Notes under the pieces: model-generated
The model's database searches: none
What the model was told of the DNA's origin: nothing
The model's input: only the letters and a program-made list of their open reading frames with translations
Shown here: piece after piece, positions 11,516 to 26,446 of the stretch
How positions within the stretch are numbered: the stretch's first letter is position 1
How the letters are laid out: the number at the start of each line of letters is the position of its first letter
Position numbers and translations under genes: made by a program
NCBI GenBank assembly: GCA_905182995.1
Contig: CAJJDP010000099.1
Coordinates: forward strand, 129,404 to 193,403
Direction: 5' to 3'
DNA length: 64,000 nt
Source: Paramecium octaurelia
Lineage: Eukaryota > Ciliophora > Oligohymenophorea > Peniculida > Parameciidae

Positions 11516-12505
11516 CTTCCCATAGTTTAAATTAATCAGATTATGACATAGATAATCTCAATTGTATCTTACTTACATTCTCTAAATCTCATTCACGGAA
11601 ATTTGACTCTTGACTCTTTCTAATTTAAAAGAAATCAAAATGAAATCTCTATCAAATTAACTGATCTAAAAAAAGTTAAAATCAAAGAACCAGAATCTAT
11701 AAATCTCTTAAATTTCACATCTCCAGAATGCTTGGCTCATTTCACTAATTACACAACTGCAAGAGATGTTTGGGCCATTGGTGTTATATGCTATTGTCTT
11801 GCCTATGGTCATCTACCGTATACAATACCTCCAAATACTGATTAAATCTAAACCATTCAACTAATCAAATAAACTTAGATTCAATTTAATGATCAAGATT
11901 AGCTCATTACTAAGTTTATTCAGAAAATGTTGGTCCTTAATCTAAAAAACAGAGCAACCTTGAATTAATTGTAATAGGATGAATTCTTAAAGTAGACTAA
12001 TGAGAAATAACTGCTATCATAAGAAATACTATTGAAAAATACATAATTTGCAAAGCCTTGTTGCTTTCTATAAGAAATGATACTTGGCTATCTTTTGTAA
12101 GAATTCAACTGGGAACAGTATCTTTAAATTCAAAAACTATTTTCAGAAGGAGATTCAGACATGAATGGCTATTTAAGTAAATAGGAATTATCAAATCTGT
12201 ATAAACAGTATCTCAATGTGACAAATCCAGAGGAATTGGTAGAGTAAGTGTTTTAAAACTATGGTATTAATAAAGAAGAAGGAGTTAATATCTAATAATT
12301 CCAGTGTCTAACTGCTAGTAGAGATATATTATTAACCGATAGCAATATTGAAATAGGATTCTAAATATTCTCAAATGGCAGAAAGGAAATCAATCTCAGA
12401 GGATTAAAAAAAAACTTGAATTCTGATTCCGAAGAATTAGTTGACGAATTCAATCGTATTACGAATGAAGAAAATATTGTATAAATTGTATCTTATTTTA
12501 GTTGA
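10904..12505 (+). CDS. CDPK-like pseudokinase with EF-hand, MG-x-C N terminus
   Basis: 515 residues after introns of 28 nt (11231-11258) and 26 nt (11373-11398). It starts MGVCQ, a likely N-myristoylation plus palmitoylation site. The kinase-like core runs from DHPNLNRILEIYQ through DARDVWAIGV-type C-lobe sequence (TARDVWAIGVICYCLAYG). The catalytic loop is IHGNLTLDSF near residue 213 instead of HRDLKPEN, and the metal-binding DFG is replaced by KLTDLKK. No glycine loop or VAIK-type Lys is seen. The C-terminal part has an EF-hand loop, DSDMNGYLSKQE. From these losses I infer a catalytically dead calcium sensor. One of five related genes here. Confidence 0.88.
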
Positions 12506-12786
12506 ATCTCAAGTAATTTCAGAAGTTAATTCAATTGATTATTTGAAATATTTATCATATAAAGTTTATTTTATATTATATGATGATAAATATTCAGTAT
12601 TTTCATTTTAATATTTAATGGATTAATCTATTTTAGATTAAACTCACTCAAAATTTATAAGTGAAAATAGATAGTATATATTTTTAAGTTTCACATTATA
12701 AATATAATGATTTGAAAATTAAATTGTAAAGGGTAATTAGGATGATTTATAAATTTAAAAGAATATTGATAAATGACTAAAATACA

Positions 12787-13323
12787 ATGGAAGCATTTAA
12801 ATGTACTCCGAAATTCAAAGAGGCAAGAGATGTAATTGAAAAAAGGAAATCCCCCCTTTAAACTCCATTAATGATTAAATTCAAAAGAAAATTGAGGGTT
12901 TTAATTTACAATATTTAGTTTTTATCTAATCACTTAAATCCAAATCAAATAAGAGGGACTAATTTAGAATAATTATTAAATTTACCCTTTATGACACTTA
13001 TCATAAATCAAAGAGTATAACAAATCTCACATATGTAGATGTAACCTTTTTGTCTGCTCTATTAATTTAATAATTATTTAAACACTCTAAAAGGATCAAA
13101 AATTTAAATGCCGATATTGAATTTCCATCCTTACATAATAATCTAATTCAGTATTATTTATTTTGAATCTAAATAAGCAGGAGTTCTGTAAAATCTTAGA
13201 ATTGATAATCGTTCTTATAAGTTAATATAAATTTATTCAAATCTGATATAAGATAGAGATTATTTTTCATAATAGTTTGCTCTTTATTTGAATATCTTTA
13301 AAATTTTTTCATTTAGACAATGA
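12787..13323 (+). CDS. possible small hypothetical protein
   Basis: An ATG-started frame of 178 residues with no TGA. It begins MEAFKCTPKFKEARDVIEKR, which looks coding, and becomes rich in Ile, Leu, Gln and Asn. A 21-nt GT-AG segment near residue 36 could be an in-frame intron. No domain is recognised. In code with one stop a frame this long can occur by chance in AT-rich DNA, so this remains uncertain. It ends 51 bp before SMU1. The 281 bp before it (12506-12786) hold nothing recognised. Confidence 0.38.
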
Positions 13324-13374
13324 GTTCTCTTATAACCTCATTATAATTGAGAATTATTTATTATAAAGAAATTA

Positions 13375-14851
13375 ATGGAAATAAATAGAAACGATGTGAT
13401 AAAGTTGATTTTATAATTTTTACAGGAGAATGGATTTAAAAAATCGCAAGAGGAATTGCAAAAGGAAAGTGGAATTTGTTTAAATTTGGTTGATTCGAAA
13501 TAAAATCTTAAAAAAGACATTGTAGATGGTAATGAATTATTTGAATCATTTAGGAAAATGGGATTAAGTGTTGAATTAGATTAAGTTGTTCAATTTTACT
13601 GGGGATACATTATTGGATCTTTACGAATTAATAGTCTAAGAGTTAGTTGAAGTAAATGAGACACAATCAGCTCATTAATTTTTTCTTCAAATGATTGTTC
13701 CAAGTCTGCAGGAATACAAAGAGAGACTCCTAAAATTGGATTACTTAATAAGAAAGCCTGGTAAATTGAGTATGAATGAGATTTACAATGATAATTTGAG
13801 TAAGGAATAAAGAAGAAGCAAGGTGGGTGATAAGGTGATTAGTGAATGCATAGAGGCTCCTGCTTGTAGATTGTTGGAATTGATCGGTGATAGTTTAAGA
13901 CATTTAAATGCAAATAAAATAATCACGAATAACAAATATGACTTATTTATGGGTTTAGGATAATAAGAGCAAAAAGTGATTCAAATTAGTAGAATAGAGA
14001 AGGTTGTTAAATATTCAGAGAAAATGAGAGTCAATTGCGCTACATTCACTCCTGATGGACAGAACCTTATTACCGGATCTATAGATGGAATTATTGAGGT
14101 TTGGGATCCCACTAAATACTCAGTCAGAAACGATATAGAATATTAAGTGAACGATCAATATATGATGCATAATAATTGCATAATTAATTTAAGTGCTAAC
14201 AATGAATTGCTTGTTAGTTTGGATAATAATGGATAAGTGAAAGTTTGGAAATTGAAGACTGGTAAGTGTCTAAAAATAATTGAAAGTACACATCCTAAAT
14301 AAATTGCCAGTGTGTTATTAGGTAAGGATCCTTAGTAGATCTTCATTGCATCTGATTACATCTAGTTATTCGCACTTAAGAGTGGAATCACTTAGAAACA
14401 ATTCAGAGGACATAGTGGATTGATATAGTCAATGTTCTAGAGTTCAGAAGGTTCCAGAACATACAGTGGTGCTTTGGATCAATACTTTAAAGTGTGGGAC
14501 ACTCATTCTGGGGAACAGATATACAGTCTTAAATTTGAGACAGCCTTGGAGAAAATATATTACATTTAAGGTTCTGTTCTGTTATGCCCAAGAGGAAAAT
14601 AAATGGTTTTATTGAATAGCAATTTCTAAGAGGTTAAAAGATATCATTCTGAATCTGAATTGATTAGTTGTGTGGCTTAAGGTGATTTTGCTTATGGTTT
14701 AGGATAGGGGTAATTATATAGTTATGAGATTAAATCAGGAATTGGGTTGAAACTACTTAAATTGCCAAGTGAGAATATGCAAGATATATGCATAGGACAG
14801 AATGTAATATTTTGCTTTTCACAGAATGGCCATCTAATATTTATACAATGA
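13375..14851 (+). CDS. SMU1: SMU1-like LisH/CTLH/WD40 splicing factor
   Basis: 483 residues after a 25-nt intron (13529-13553). The N terminus, DVIKLILQFLQENGFKKSQE, is a LisH motif as in SMU1, followed by a CTLH-like helical region. A WD40 propeller starts near residue 205 with VNCATFTPDGQNLITGSIDG and IIEVWDP, almost the SMU1 wording, then LKTGKCLKIIES and GHSGLIQSM repeats. SMU1 works with RED in activation of the spliceosomal B complex. Length (human 513) and domain order fit an orthologue. It sits in an intron-rich region with U5 snRNA 22 kb away. Confidence 0.93.
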
Positions 14852-15563
14852 GTTTAAAAATTAAAATATTTGTTAATTAAATATGTCAAAAATCAAAACA
14901 ATAGTTCAAAATCTTAAAAGCTAATTAAGAATATCTTCATTATCTTAAGAAAAGGAGGAAACACTTGAAAGTAATTGAGGACGATTATAATTATGAATGA
15001 ATTTTCTTAAATTGTATAATTGTGAATAGATAATAATTGGCTACCTTTTGTAGTATAATAGAAATGGTGTAAATCTTGGAGCTTTGGTCTTGATTTCAGA
15101 TGAAATGGAAACTGAATTACAGAAGGATTCATAAATAATGAAGGAATCATAGTTGCAATTGTGTCTTGGCTTATTTGTATAATGTTTAGTTTAAGGGGTT
15201 TTTAAATTAATTTATTGATTTTTTACTATGATAATTTTTATCAAATTTTATATATAAACTATTAAACTTAAAATAACATATTGATTACAATTAAGAGAGA
15301 ATAAGTTGTAATCCTGTACAATTATAGATGGAATTGAGATTAAATAATGAATGAAGCATAACTATTCTGGTGTACTGAAATGTGAGAAGGGTTGTCAGTT
15401 AAACTACAAGTTATATAGATGAAGTAGCTTTGAAAAGGACTATTTTTGGTTATAGTATTGATTAAAGGTTTTGTATTAAATGAAACAAATATTCAGTTTT
15501 ATCAAATAAATTTTTTACTATATTAGTGTTGTTTTCGATCTCAATCTATAATTAATTATAAAA
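14852..15563 (+). other. unresolved region with coding-like patches
   Basis: 712 bp before the second pseudokinase. An ATG at 14883 opens about 35 codons (MSKIKTIVQNLKSQ) ending in TGA, and a 62-codon open patch runs 15030-15218 (including NLGALVLISDEMETEL). A join would need an intron of about 60 nt, twice the usual size. Further patches near 15320-15470 are broken. This may be a decayed gene; no product is recognised. Confidence 0.35.
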
Positions 15564-17145
15564 ATGGGGCCTTGTTAATCTTAATCTAAATTGAAATCAA
15601 GAAAAGATTTGCAACAACCAACATTAATCAGAAAAACCGATCAAGTACTCACAAATAACAACCCCTCACTAAATCTTCCGAGCTTTTCCCCTAACCAAGA
15701 GGTTAATAGCGAGCCTTATGACGACACTAAAAAAAACTTGTCCCAACTAAAAGTGTATAGGTTTTCGTACAAGCAGTTTTACAGTGAAATCACCTAAGGC
15801 AACATGAGATGTAAGACTTTGTGTTTATATAATAAAGTGTAGTTGAATTAGAAGTTGGTTCAGCATAATCTAACAGGTAAAATCAGAGTAGTTGAACAAT
15901 ACGAAAGAAATTAATAAAACGAGGAGTTCATCAGTCAATTGAAGAGTTATCCCCTGGTATTACATAAACATTATCGTTCTATAGGACAACCCTCGAATTG
16001 TAACTGTGCACGAATTGTTTATCGTCGAGGAATACTTCCATCTGATTGTCGATTATTGCAGCGGAGGACAACTCTCCAATTACTACGTTGACAAATCCAT
16101 CATCCCATTCACTGAAGCTGAAATAGCCTCGATCATCTACTAAGCTGCCGAATCTCTTCGATATTTGGAACAATTCGGATTGACACATGGCTTCCTGGAT
16201 TTAAATAGTTTCTCCAGAGTGGACACATCCCATAATTTTCAAATCAAACTTAGTGACATAAGGGGTCTATTTTTAAAACCGAACCTGAATAGACATAATG
16301 TTTTCAGTCTTCCACCCGAAGCTTGTATGAAAAAGGACCAAAATGAATTCAATCACTAAAGAGATCTTTGGAGTTTGGGAGTGATGGCTTATTAGATGAT
16401 ATGTGGATATCCACCATTCGAAGGAAATACAATCGAATCAGTGAAATCGTAAATTAAAAAGATGGCTGCCCAATATAACAATTTTCAATTCGACAGAGTA
16501 TCCAAATTATGTAGACAACTGATTCAAAGAGTGTTGGTGCCTGCCAAATAGAGAATATCTCTATAAGCATTTATGAATGATCAATGGTTCAAAATCAGAA
16601 CCAAGTAAAATGATCAAAATCTTTTAACGAAACTTTAGTAAAATAAGGTCAAAGTTTCAGAACTTTAACAATTGTTTTTGATTTTCATAATTAAGAACAT
16701 ATGTTCGGCTGATTAACAATAACTCTATACTGAATTTGCCAATCTGGATGAAAATCAAGATGGACAATTAACCAAAGATGAGATTCTCAGAGTGTATTCG
16801 AATCGATTTGATTCAAAGGCAGATGCAAAAGTGTTCATTGACAACATTTTCAAAATAGCTGATGTGGATAAAAGTGGCACAATAGATTTCGGGGAATTTC
16901 TGGTAGCCATTACTGATAAATCTGGATTATTGACTGAAGAAAATCTGAAAACGACATTTAAGATGGTTGCATCAAGCAATGGTAAATTGACAACACAAAA
17001 ACTCAGATTTCATTTCAGCACTTCGATCTCCAAATTGGATAAATTATTTTTAGAAAACTTTAATAATCCTTAAGTAATTTATAAATATAAAAATTAGAAT
17101 GTTGGGTATTCCGAATTTGAAGCATTGATGAAATAGTTATTGTGA
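15564..17145 (+). CDS. CDPK-like pseudokinase with EF-hands, MG-x-C N terminus
   Basis: 517 residues after a 28-nt intron. It starts MGPCQ. The N-lobe carries the family signature QHNLTGKIRVVEQ where a glycine loop is expected, then DNPRIVTVHELF and VDYCSGGQL as in CDPKs. The catalytic loop reads THGFLDLNSF (His at residue 199), lacking the Asp and Lys, and DFG is replaced by KLSDIRG. The C-lobe keeps RDLWSLGVMAYQMICGYPPF. Two canonical EF-hand loops follow (DENQDGQLTKDE and DVDKSGTIDFGE), then two degenerate ones. A 24-nt in-frame GT-AG segment near the end may be an intron (509 residues). Inferred membrane-anchored calcium-binding pseudokinase. Confidence 0.9.
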
Positions 17146-17292
17146 TTTTATACCTATATATTTATATACAATTATTCGAGTTGGTTTATTACAAAAAGCA
17201 TTCTCCTTTAATGAATAATAACCCATTCTAATTATGAATTCCAGAATCATAGATTGATTAGTCTATTATTTTAAAAGAAAAAATTAAGCAAA

Positions 17293-20076
17293 ATGTATAA
17301 CTTCGAATAAATCACACCTTCGTTCATTAAATAATGTTTATTGACAAGTGAGAGGCCCGATTAAGCTAAGATAATCAAATAAGCCGTGAAAGACAATAAG
17401 GAGCATTTATTTTAAATAATATGCATCGCGATTTCAGAAGTTTTGGTTTTGAATCCAATTAATGATCCCAATCCTCCCATGGCTAAACTTTAAGCTGTAA
17501 AAGTAAGTTTTACTTCTATCCTTGTAGTTGAGCAAAGATTTAGTTGATATTTTTAATACGAGTTTTGTACATCAATTTGAAATACATACCATAGACTAAT
17601 TTGTTTAGTATATAGAATTTGGAGATCCAAAAGACTCAAATAGAGGAAGCACAATCTTCGGATAAAACTCAGGTACTTAATTATCGATAATTCAGAAAAA
17701 TAAATTTAGAATTTTGGAGCATCCCTTGTATAATTTACTTCAGAATGTATTACTGCTTGGGCTTTGTTTTTTCCTAAAACTCACTCAGGTTAACCAAGCA
17801 AATTTATAAAGATATATCAAAGTATGCAAAGTAAAGGATATCAAATTTCTAGCTGGACTTATTATAAAGAAAACTTTGTAAGAAATCGTCAAGCAATAGG
17901 ATAAGGTGAATTAATAGTTTAAATGCCAGTTGATTAAAATCCTATCATTCTTAAAAGATAACTATATTTTATTTAAGGATGTTAAAAGATATTAGATTAT
18001 GTGAGAGACATTTGCATAAAAAAAGAATAGTGGGTTCCTGATCTGTTTAAACAATATTAAAAAGAAATTATTGCTAAAAATAAAGATGTTGAAACATTGA
18101 TTAATGAGCTAAGATCCATAAAATAGGAAGAGCTAATAAAATAAGTTGCTGAATGGGCTAGAATATTCGAATCCTTAGAAAAAGATCTATTGTCACTTAC
18201 TCAGGATAATTACATTAGATTCAGAGAAAAATATATGAAAAAGAAGGATAGTTTGGTAGAAAATTAAGATGAAAAATAGAATAAAATAAATTAGGTTACG
18301 GAATTGCATTAACCATCAGGTGTTATGACTATTGAAATTAAATAACCGATTAAAGTGAATGATGATTCTAAAGAATAATATCTCTAACTTGAATTAGAGA
18401 AATAACAAATTTAAGAGAGACTTTCTATTACTCAAAAGGAGTTCAATGAATATAAAATACACTCTTAAAAGGAGTTTTAATCATTAAGAGACTAATATGA
18501 TTTAGAGATTAAAAGCAATGAAATCGAAAGGCAAAAACAAATTTAGGAAAAATAAAGCTTGTTGAATTAAGTAGAAAAATTAAAGGCATAAATAAATAAT
18601 GGAATTGAAAATTAAAATAATTAGATTATAGGTTAATTGAAAAGAGATATTGAAAACTTAAGATAAGAGAAAGAGGTTCAAATTAAAAATCTCCAATAAG
18701 AAATCAATTAATATTAATAAAAAGCTGATGAATTTGAAACTATGCAATTAAACTTAACAATCTCATATAAATTATCCTAATCTCAAAAGTTATAACTGTA
18801 AAATGAAAATTAGATTCTAAAAGAAAATTCAATAAAGGAGAAATAAGAAGCCGAAAAACATTTATTTGAGGCTCAGCAAAAAGTACTAGATTTAAAAAGA
18901 TAGCTTATTAATAAAGAAGAAAACTACAACAAATTATACTTAAATTATTAAGCACTTCAAAAAGAAAATGATAAATAAAAATGTATAATTTAATTAAAAT
19001 CTAGATGAAACTTAATAGAATTTATTGCAAAGATAAATCTAAAAAGATAATAAGCCCAAGTTATAGAAATATTCTCTTCCTGCTTTCTTCACGCATTTTC
19101 CTTCAATCCAAAAGTTTTCCTGCGAAGAAGTGACTAACAGATAGAAAACTATTAGTAATGAAAACTTAGAGCTCATTTACCCTTATAAAAGCGGTCAGGA
19201 TTACTTTAGTTAAAAACCTCAGAAAACCAGAAAAGGAAAGGAAATATAATTAGTTTAAGACATTTACGATTTGTCACATTTAAACGAATAAAACTTATTT
19301 TTCTTTAAACGGAGATGCTCAGGAACTTAAGGTATTCTTCATGTGTAGTCTGAATTGGAGTTTGGTTTATCCTATTTGACATAAAACAATTTTTATTTTA
19401 CTTATGGTTTGTATATCAAAAATAATTAAAAAAAAAAGTCAAAATTGAAAGTAGAATTCTTGGAAATTGAAAGTAACTATTTATGCTATGTAGAATTCTA
19501 ACAATTTAAAGCCTCTTGTGATGTATTTTCATAACAATTAAGCGAAAATTAAACTGAATTAATAGAGATATTAGTAGAATCAAAAGTTTTTCATCTCTAA
19601 ATCTTGAAATTGTAAATTTCTCTCTTTGAAACTAAAGCATTCGAAGTATCAATTCCAATTTGCATTTGTTAATAAATAATTTACACTGATATAATTGTAG
19701 ATGAATTTAAGAAATAATGGAAATAATAGGGTACTAGAACAATCAGAACAGCCTAGCTTCAGTTAAACAAAAATTTTTGGAAGGATATTTAAAGCATTCT
19801 TAAGTTAATACCAAAACCAATAATATTGAATAGCAAAAGAATTCAAGATTTTCAATAAAGCATAGCTGCAGTAAAATTTGGAGGCAATGCAAAGTTTTAA
19901 GATATTTCATTCTTAATGAAAGTATAAATTGATATTGATATTGTTTTCAGTTTGAAATTTTGCCAAACAATACATTTTTCATTTATCTAACTTACCAAAC
20001 TGCGCTTGCCAATTAAAAGGAAAAATTTGTGTAAATATTAAAAGAGTATGCCTTTATATTGCAGTAGAATAGTTGA
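17293..20076 (+). CDS. VHS/ENTH-like, coiled-coil, adaptin-appendage-like protein
   Basis: 894 residues after introns of 25, 23, 22 and 29 nt. The N-terminal about 230 residues are helical with a VHS/ENTH-like pattern (KLQAVKLLSKDLVDIFNTSF, later KFIKIYQSM). Residues about 350-555 are Gln/Glu/Lys-rich heptad coiled coil. The C-terminal about 250 residues resemble a clathrin-adaptor alpha appendage: a beta sandwich then FKKQWKQQGTRTIRTAQ, VKFGGNAKFQ and a closing helix EKFVQILKEYAF. The final intron creates that closing helix. The order recalls GGA adaptors (VHS-linker-ear). An endosomal or coat-associated role is inferred; both end-domain calls need profile searches. Confidence 0.7.
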
Positions 20077-20245
20077 TATTCTTGATTTATTATTTAATTA
20101 CGATAAATTTAGAAATATGTATGTTGACTTAAATTATATGGAAAAATATAAATACAATAATGTAGAATTGGGTTGATGGGGAGGGAGTTTATAATAATAT
20201 GGGATATAATAAATTAAAACGGATACGATATGGTATTAAAAAAAA

Positions 20246-21141
20246 TCAACTAAAAATAGAATGGGGTAAAAGAGCATTAAAAAAGTCTAACGGAAATTTA
20301 GATTTTCCATTTCTTGGAATGACTAATTTGTTAGGCTATCTTGCATTGATTTTAGAGTTCCCTATTCTATTTTGCTCGGCGAATTTTTTTTTTAAATCTT
20401 AAGTAGACAAACAAAGCAAATCTAAGATTCGTTCTTTAGTTTCTTGAGTCAAGGCAGGCATTTCTTTATTTTTCATATTTTATTTGGTTTCCAAGAAGAA
20501 TTGACTATCTTCTTCTAGTTGTATATAGTTTTCAGTTTTCTTTTCGATTTTCTTTATGCCACTAACAATTTTATCTCCCAATATGGATTCAAATTTATCC
20601 CTTGGTTCTGTTGGAATTGATTATTTATGAAGACGAAATAAAATATCTTGAGACTCATCTTGTTTAGAAATGGAATGAGTGGCAATTTCATTGGGCTCTG
20701 TTTTCATTTTAGTTAAGGGAGTAAAGTTTTTTCTTCTATCAGTTCGAAGCTTGATATTATTGATATGTTGACTCTTCTGTTTCTTAGTAGGTATAATATT
20801 GGAGGTCTAATCGTCAGATTTGATTCTTCTTGTGGTTGGTAATTTGTACACTGAGAAATCGTTGATAATTTTATATTTTGACAAGGATCCATCTTGCAAG
20901 GGAGAATTGAGAGTTGGAATACGTTTATTGGGGTTAACGCGATGTCTTCATAGTTATAATAGAGTTACAAATCTTTGAATTGGGTGGGAGAGTGCAAGGG
21001 CTGAGCAATAATTGGAGTTTTCCTACGAACTCCTTAACTGTTCGAAGGGGTTTCCTCTTTATTGAGAAAACTAATCTTATTTGTTGAGTGCCGAGATGAA
21101 AGATTAGGAGGTCTTATGAAATAGGGTTGTTGTTGTCTCAT
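20246..21141 (-). CDS. unknown basic, probably disordered protein
   Basis: 290 residues after one 23-nt intron. It starts MRQQQPYFIRPPNLSSRHST and is rich in Lys, Arg, Ser, Thr and Pro through the first 130 residues, with a more helical, charged second half (FESILGDKIVSGIKKIEKKT and TQETKERILDLLCLS). No signal peptide or membrane span. No family recognised. It is divergent from the 21170 gene with only 28 bp between the start codons, so the two are probably co-expressed. Confidence 0.75.
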
Positions 21142-21169
21142 TTATTTTACAAATAAATAAAATATAATA
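21142..21169. promoter_or_regulatory. 28-bp bidirectional promoter
   Basis: The shortest of four divergent gaps in the window: 28 AT-rich bases between two start codons, with both neighbouring frames well supported by introns that restore frame. Confidence 0.5.
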
Positions 21170-22946
21170 ATGAGATTTCTAATAGTAAATGGATTCAATG
21201 CTTCTGCATCTTGTGCGAAAGTGTTTGACTATTTTCGGAATAACATTTAGAATGTAAATAATTATATTTAGTTTTAGATGATATCAAAATAAAGAGAAGT
21301 AGCAGATACAGAGTGTGAGTATCATTTTCGAGATCGCCATTCTTTAGATGATTTCCTCTATGAGCCTGAGACAAGTTTAATCAGAATGGAATACGGGTTG
21401 AAATTTAATTCTATTGATATTGTCTTCATTATAGCTTCCCCAAATTCAAGACCTTGGAATCCAAATATGAGGAAGGTATAAATACTAATTGAATAAGATA
21501 ATCACTTTGATTAGAATGTGTTTGAAGACCAAGAAGCTATTATTCACCACTTCATTTGGTGCACAGGCTATAGCTTACCTTTGTTCAACAAATTTTTCAG
21601 TTGTAACTAGTTTATTTTTGACCCAAGCATGCTTCCATTACTAACAATCATGGGGAAGGTTGTAAATTGGTCGATTTTCCAAAGTATACACTGTAGGCAT
21701 TGAAAAACGGCCCTAATGAATACTTCTTGGATTCCACCACTGGAGATCTTTACTTTTACTGCAAAATAACTGATGAGTGGTTACCTAAAGCTAACATAGG
21801 ATTACACAATAGGAGAGATGCTATGGAATATCAGTCTATTGGCAAATACATTGTGAAATCACCAACCTATAAACCTAAATAGAACATGTTGGAAAATCAA
21901 AGTGAAATGATGTGTTTAATCAAAAAATAATTTCTGCATCACTGGTTATTTAGAGGAGTCGCCATGGAGTTTGCCATCACCTCCTACAATTAATGGGATA
22001 TCCATGCAATCACGTTTACCAACCCAGATAAAGTAAGTATTGAAGTTAATTAGAAATTCAACTCGTTGGCAGAGCATAATTTAAGAGGACCCTTGATCAT
22101 CGAGAGTGACAATATAATAGCAACGATGTTTGAATTGGAACCCAAATAGAAGGATACTGTAAAAATACTGTAGAATTTTATTGACAATGCTGTGAAAATG
22201 ATTAGATTCAACAACAATTATAACCTTATTAGTATCACCAATGAGAAGTACTTCTCAGGAAATAAAGGATTAGACAACATTGAGTTGGTGTTTTAATAGA
22301 AAAAGAAGATGGGCAATCTGAATCCTGAAGATTTGTTAAAAAGATAATAGAAGAATTTTATGCATGAATATAGGAAATTACTGAACACAGCCATCTAAGA
22401 AACTGAAAGAGACAAGATATTTCATGTTGGGTTCTCCGTCAAAAAGGATAGATTACCAGAGTATTACCTTATTAATATAGTTTTGTATAGCAAAATAATA
22501 TCCAAGAGAAGAATTACAAAGTGGTGAGACGGAAATCATTTCAAATGAAAAAGGCTCACTTCTTAAGGCAACAGAGCTAGATTAATGTGGGTGGAGATGA
22601 TGACGAGTAGATGAGGGATTTGCTAGAGGAGGCTCCCAGAAAGCCTTTGCCATTCCAACGTGTCGTAACAACTGCCAATAACAGTAAGCGAATAACCTCA
22701 AAAAAACATTCAAATCCAAAGACACCGAATACTATTGAAAAAGAAGACAATGAGTTCCAAGAGTTTGAAATCAAGATGGTCAATAGTGGATCTGTTAGAA
22801 AAATGCTACATCCTTCTCTAGATGAGGAATTCTTAGGATCAAATAAGATATGGGTTCCAGGATTCCTTTCGAAGGATAAAAGCAAGAACAATCACATCGT
22901 TCATAGTCAGAGAGGTTAACACAATCAGAATAATAGATTTCACACT

Positions 22947-22964
<18 letters not shown>
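21170..22964 (+). CDS. unknown protein with glutamine-amidotransferase-like start
   Basis: 575 residues after introns of 22, 25 and 20 nt. It opens MRFLIVNGFNASASCAKVFD and later has KKLLFTTSFGAQAIAYLCST, laid out like the nucleophile elbow of class I glutamine amidotransferases (usually G-x-C-x-G-x-Q), but with Ser in place of the catalytic Cys. The middle part may be a beta-rich ciliate-specific region, and the tail is basic and disordered (MLHPSLDEEFLGSNKIW). The GATase resemblance is my inference from a short pattern. A 24-nt in-frame GT-AG segment near residue 28 may be another intron. The last 18 bases lie in the contig overlap starting at 22947. Confidence 0.7.
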
Positions 22965-24286
<1,322 letters not shown>

Positions 24287-24287
24287 N
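24287..24287. other. single-N assembly gap
   Basis: Ambiguous base joining two identical 1340-bp stretches. Confidence 0.95.
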
Positions 24288-26265
<1,978 letters not shown>

Positions 26266-26446
26266 TTATCTAAATTTTATACCATATTATCATTCATTTT
26301 TTAGTTTGTAATTGAATATATATTATACTCTTTTTTTGATCTTATTGTTATGATTAAATCAAGTCTCCTTTTACGTTTGAATATTGTATGTTTATATAAG
26401 AATAATAATGAATATGAAAATAAATATTCAAAAAGCAGGTAGTATT

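Noticed and set aside
18970..19020. Splitting the 17293 gene into two genes at a TGA near 19008
   Set aside because: A 22-nt GT-AG intron removes the stop and keeps the frame open to the appendage-like end; total exon length is a multiple of three.
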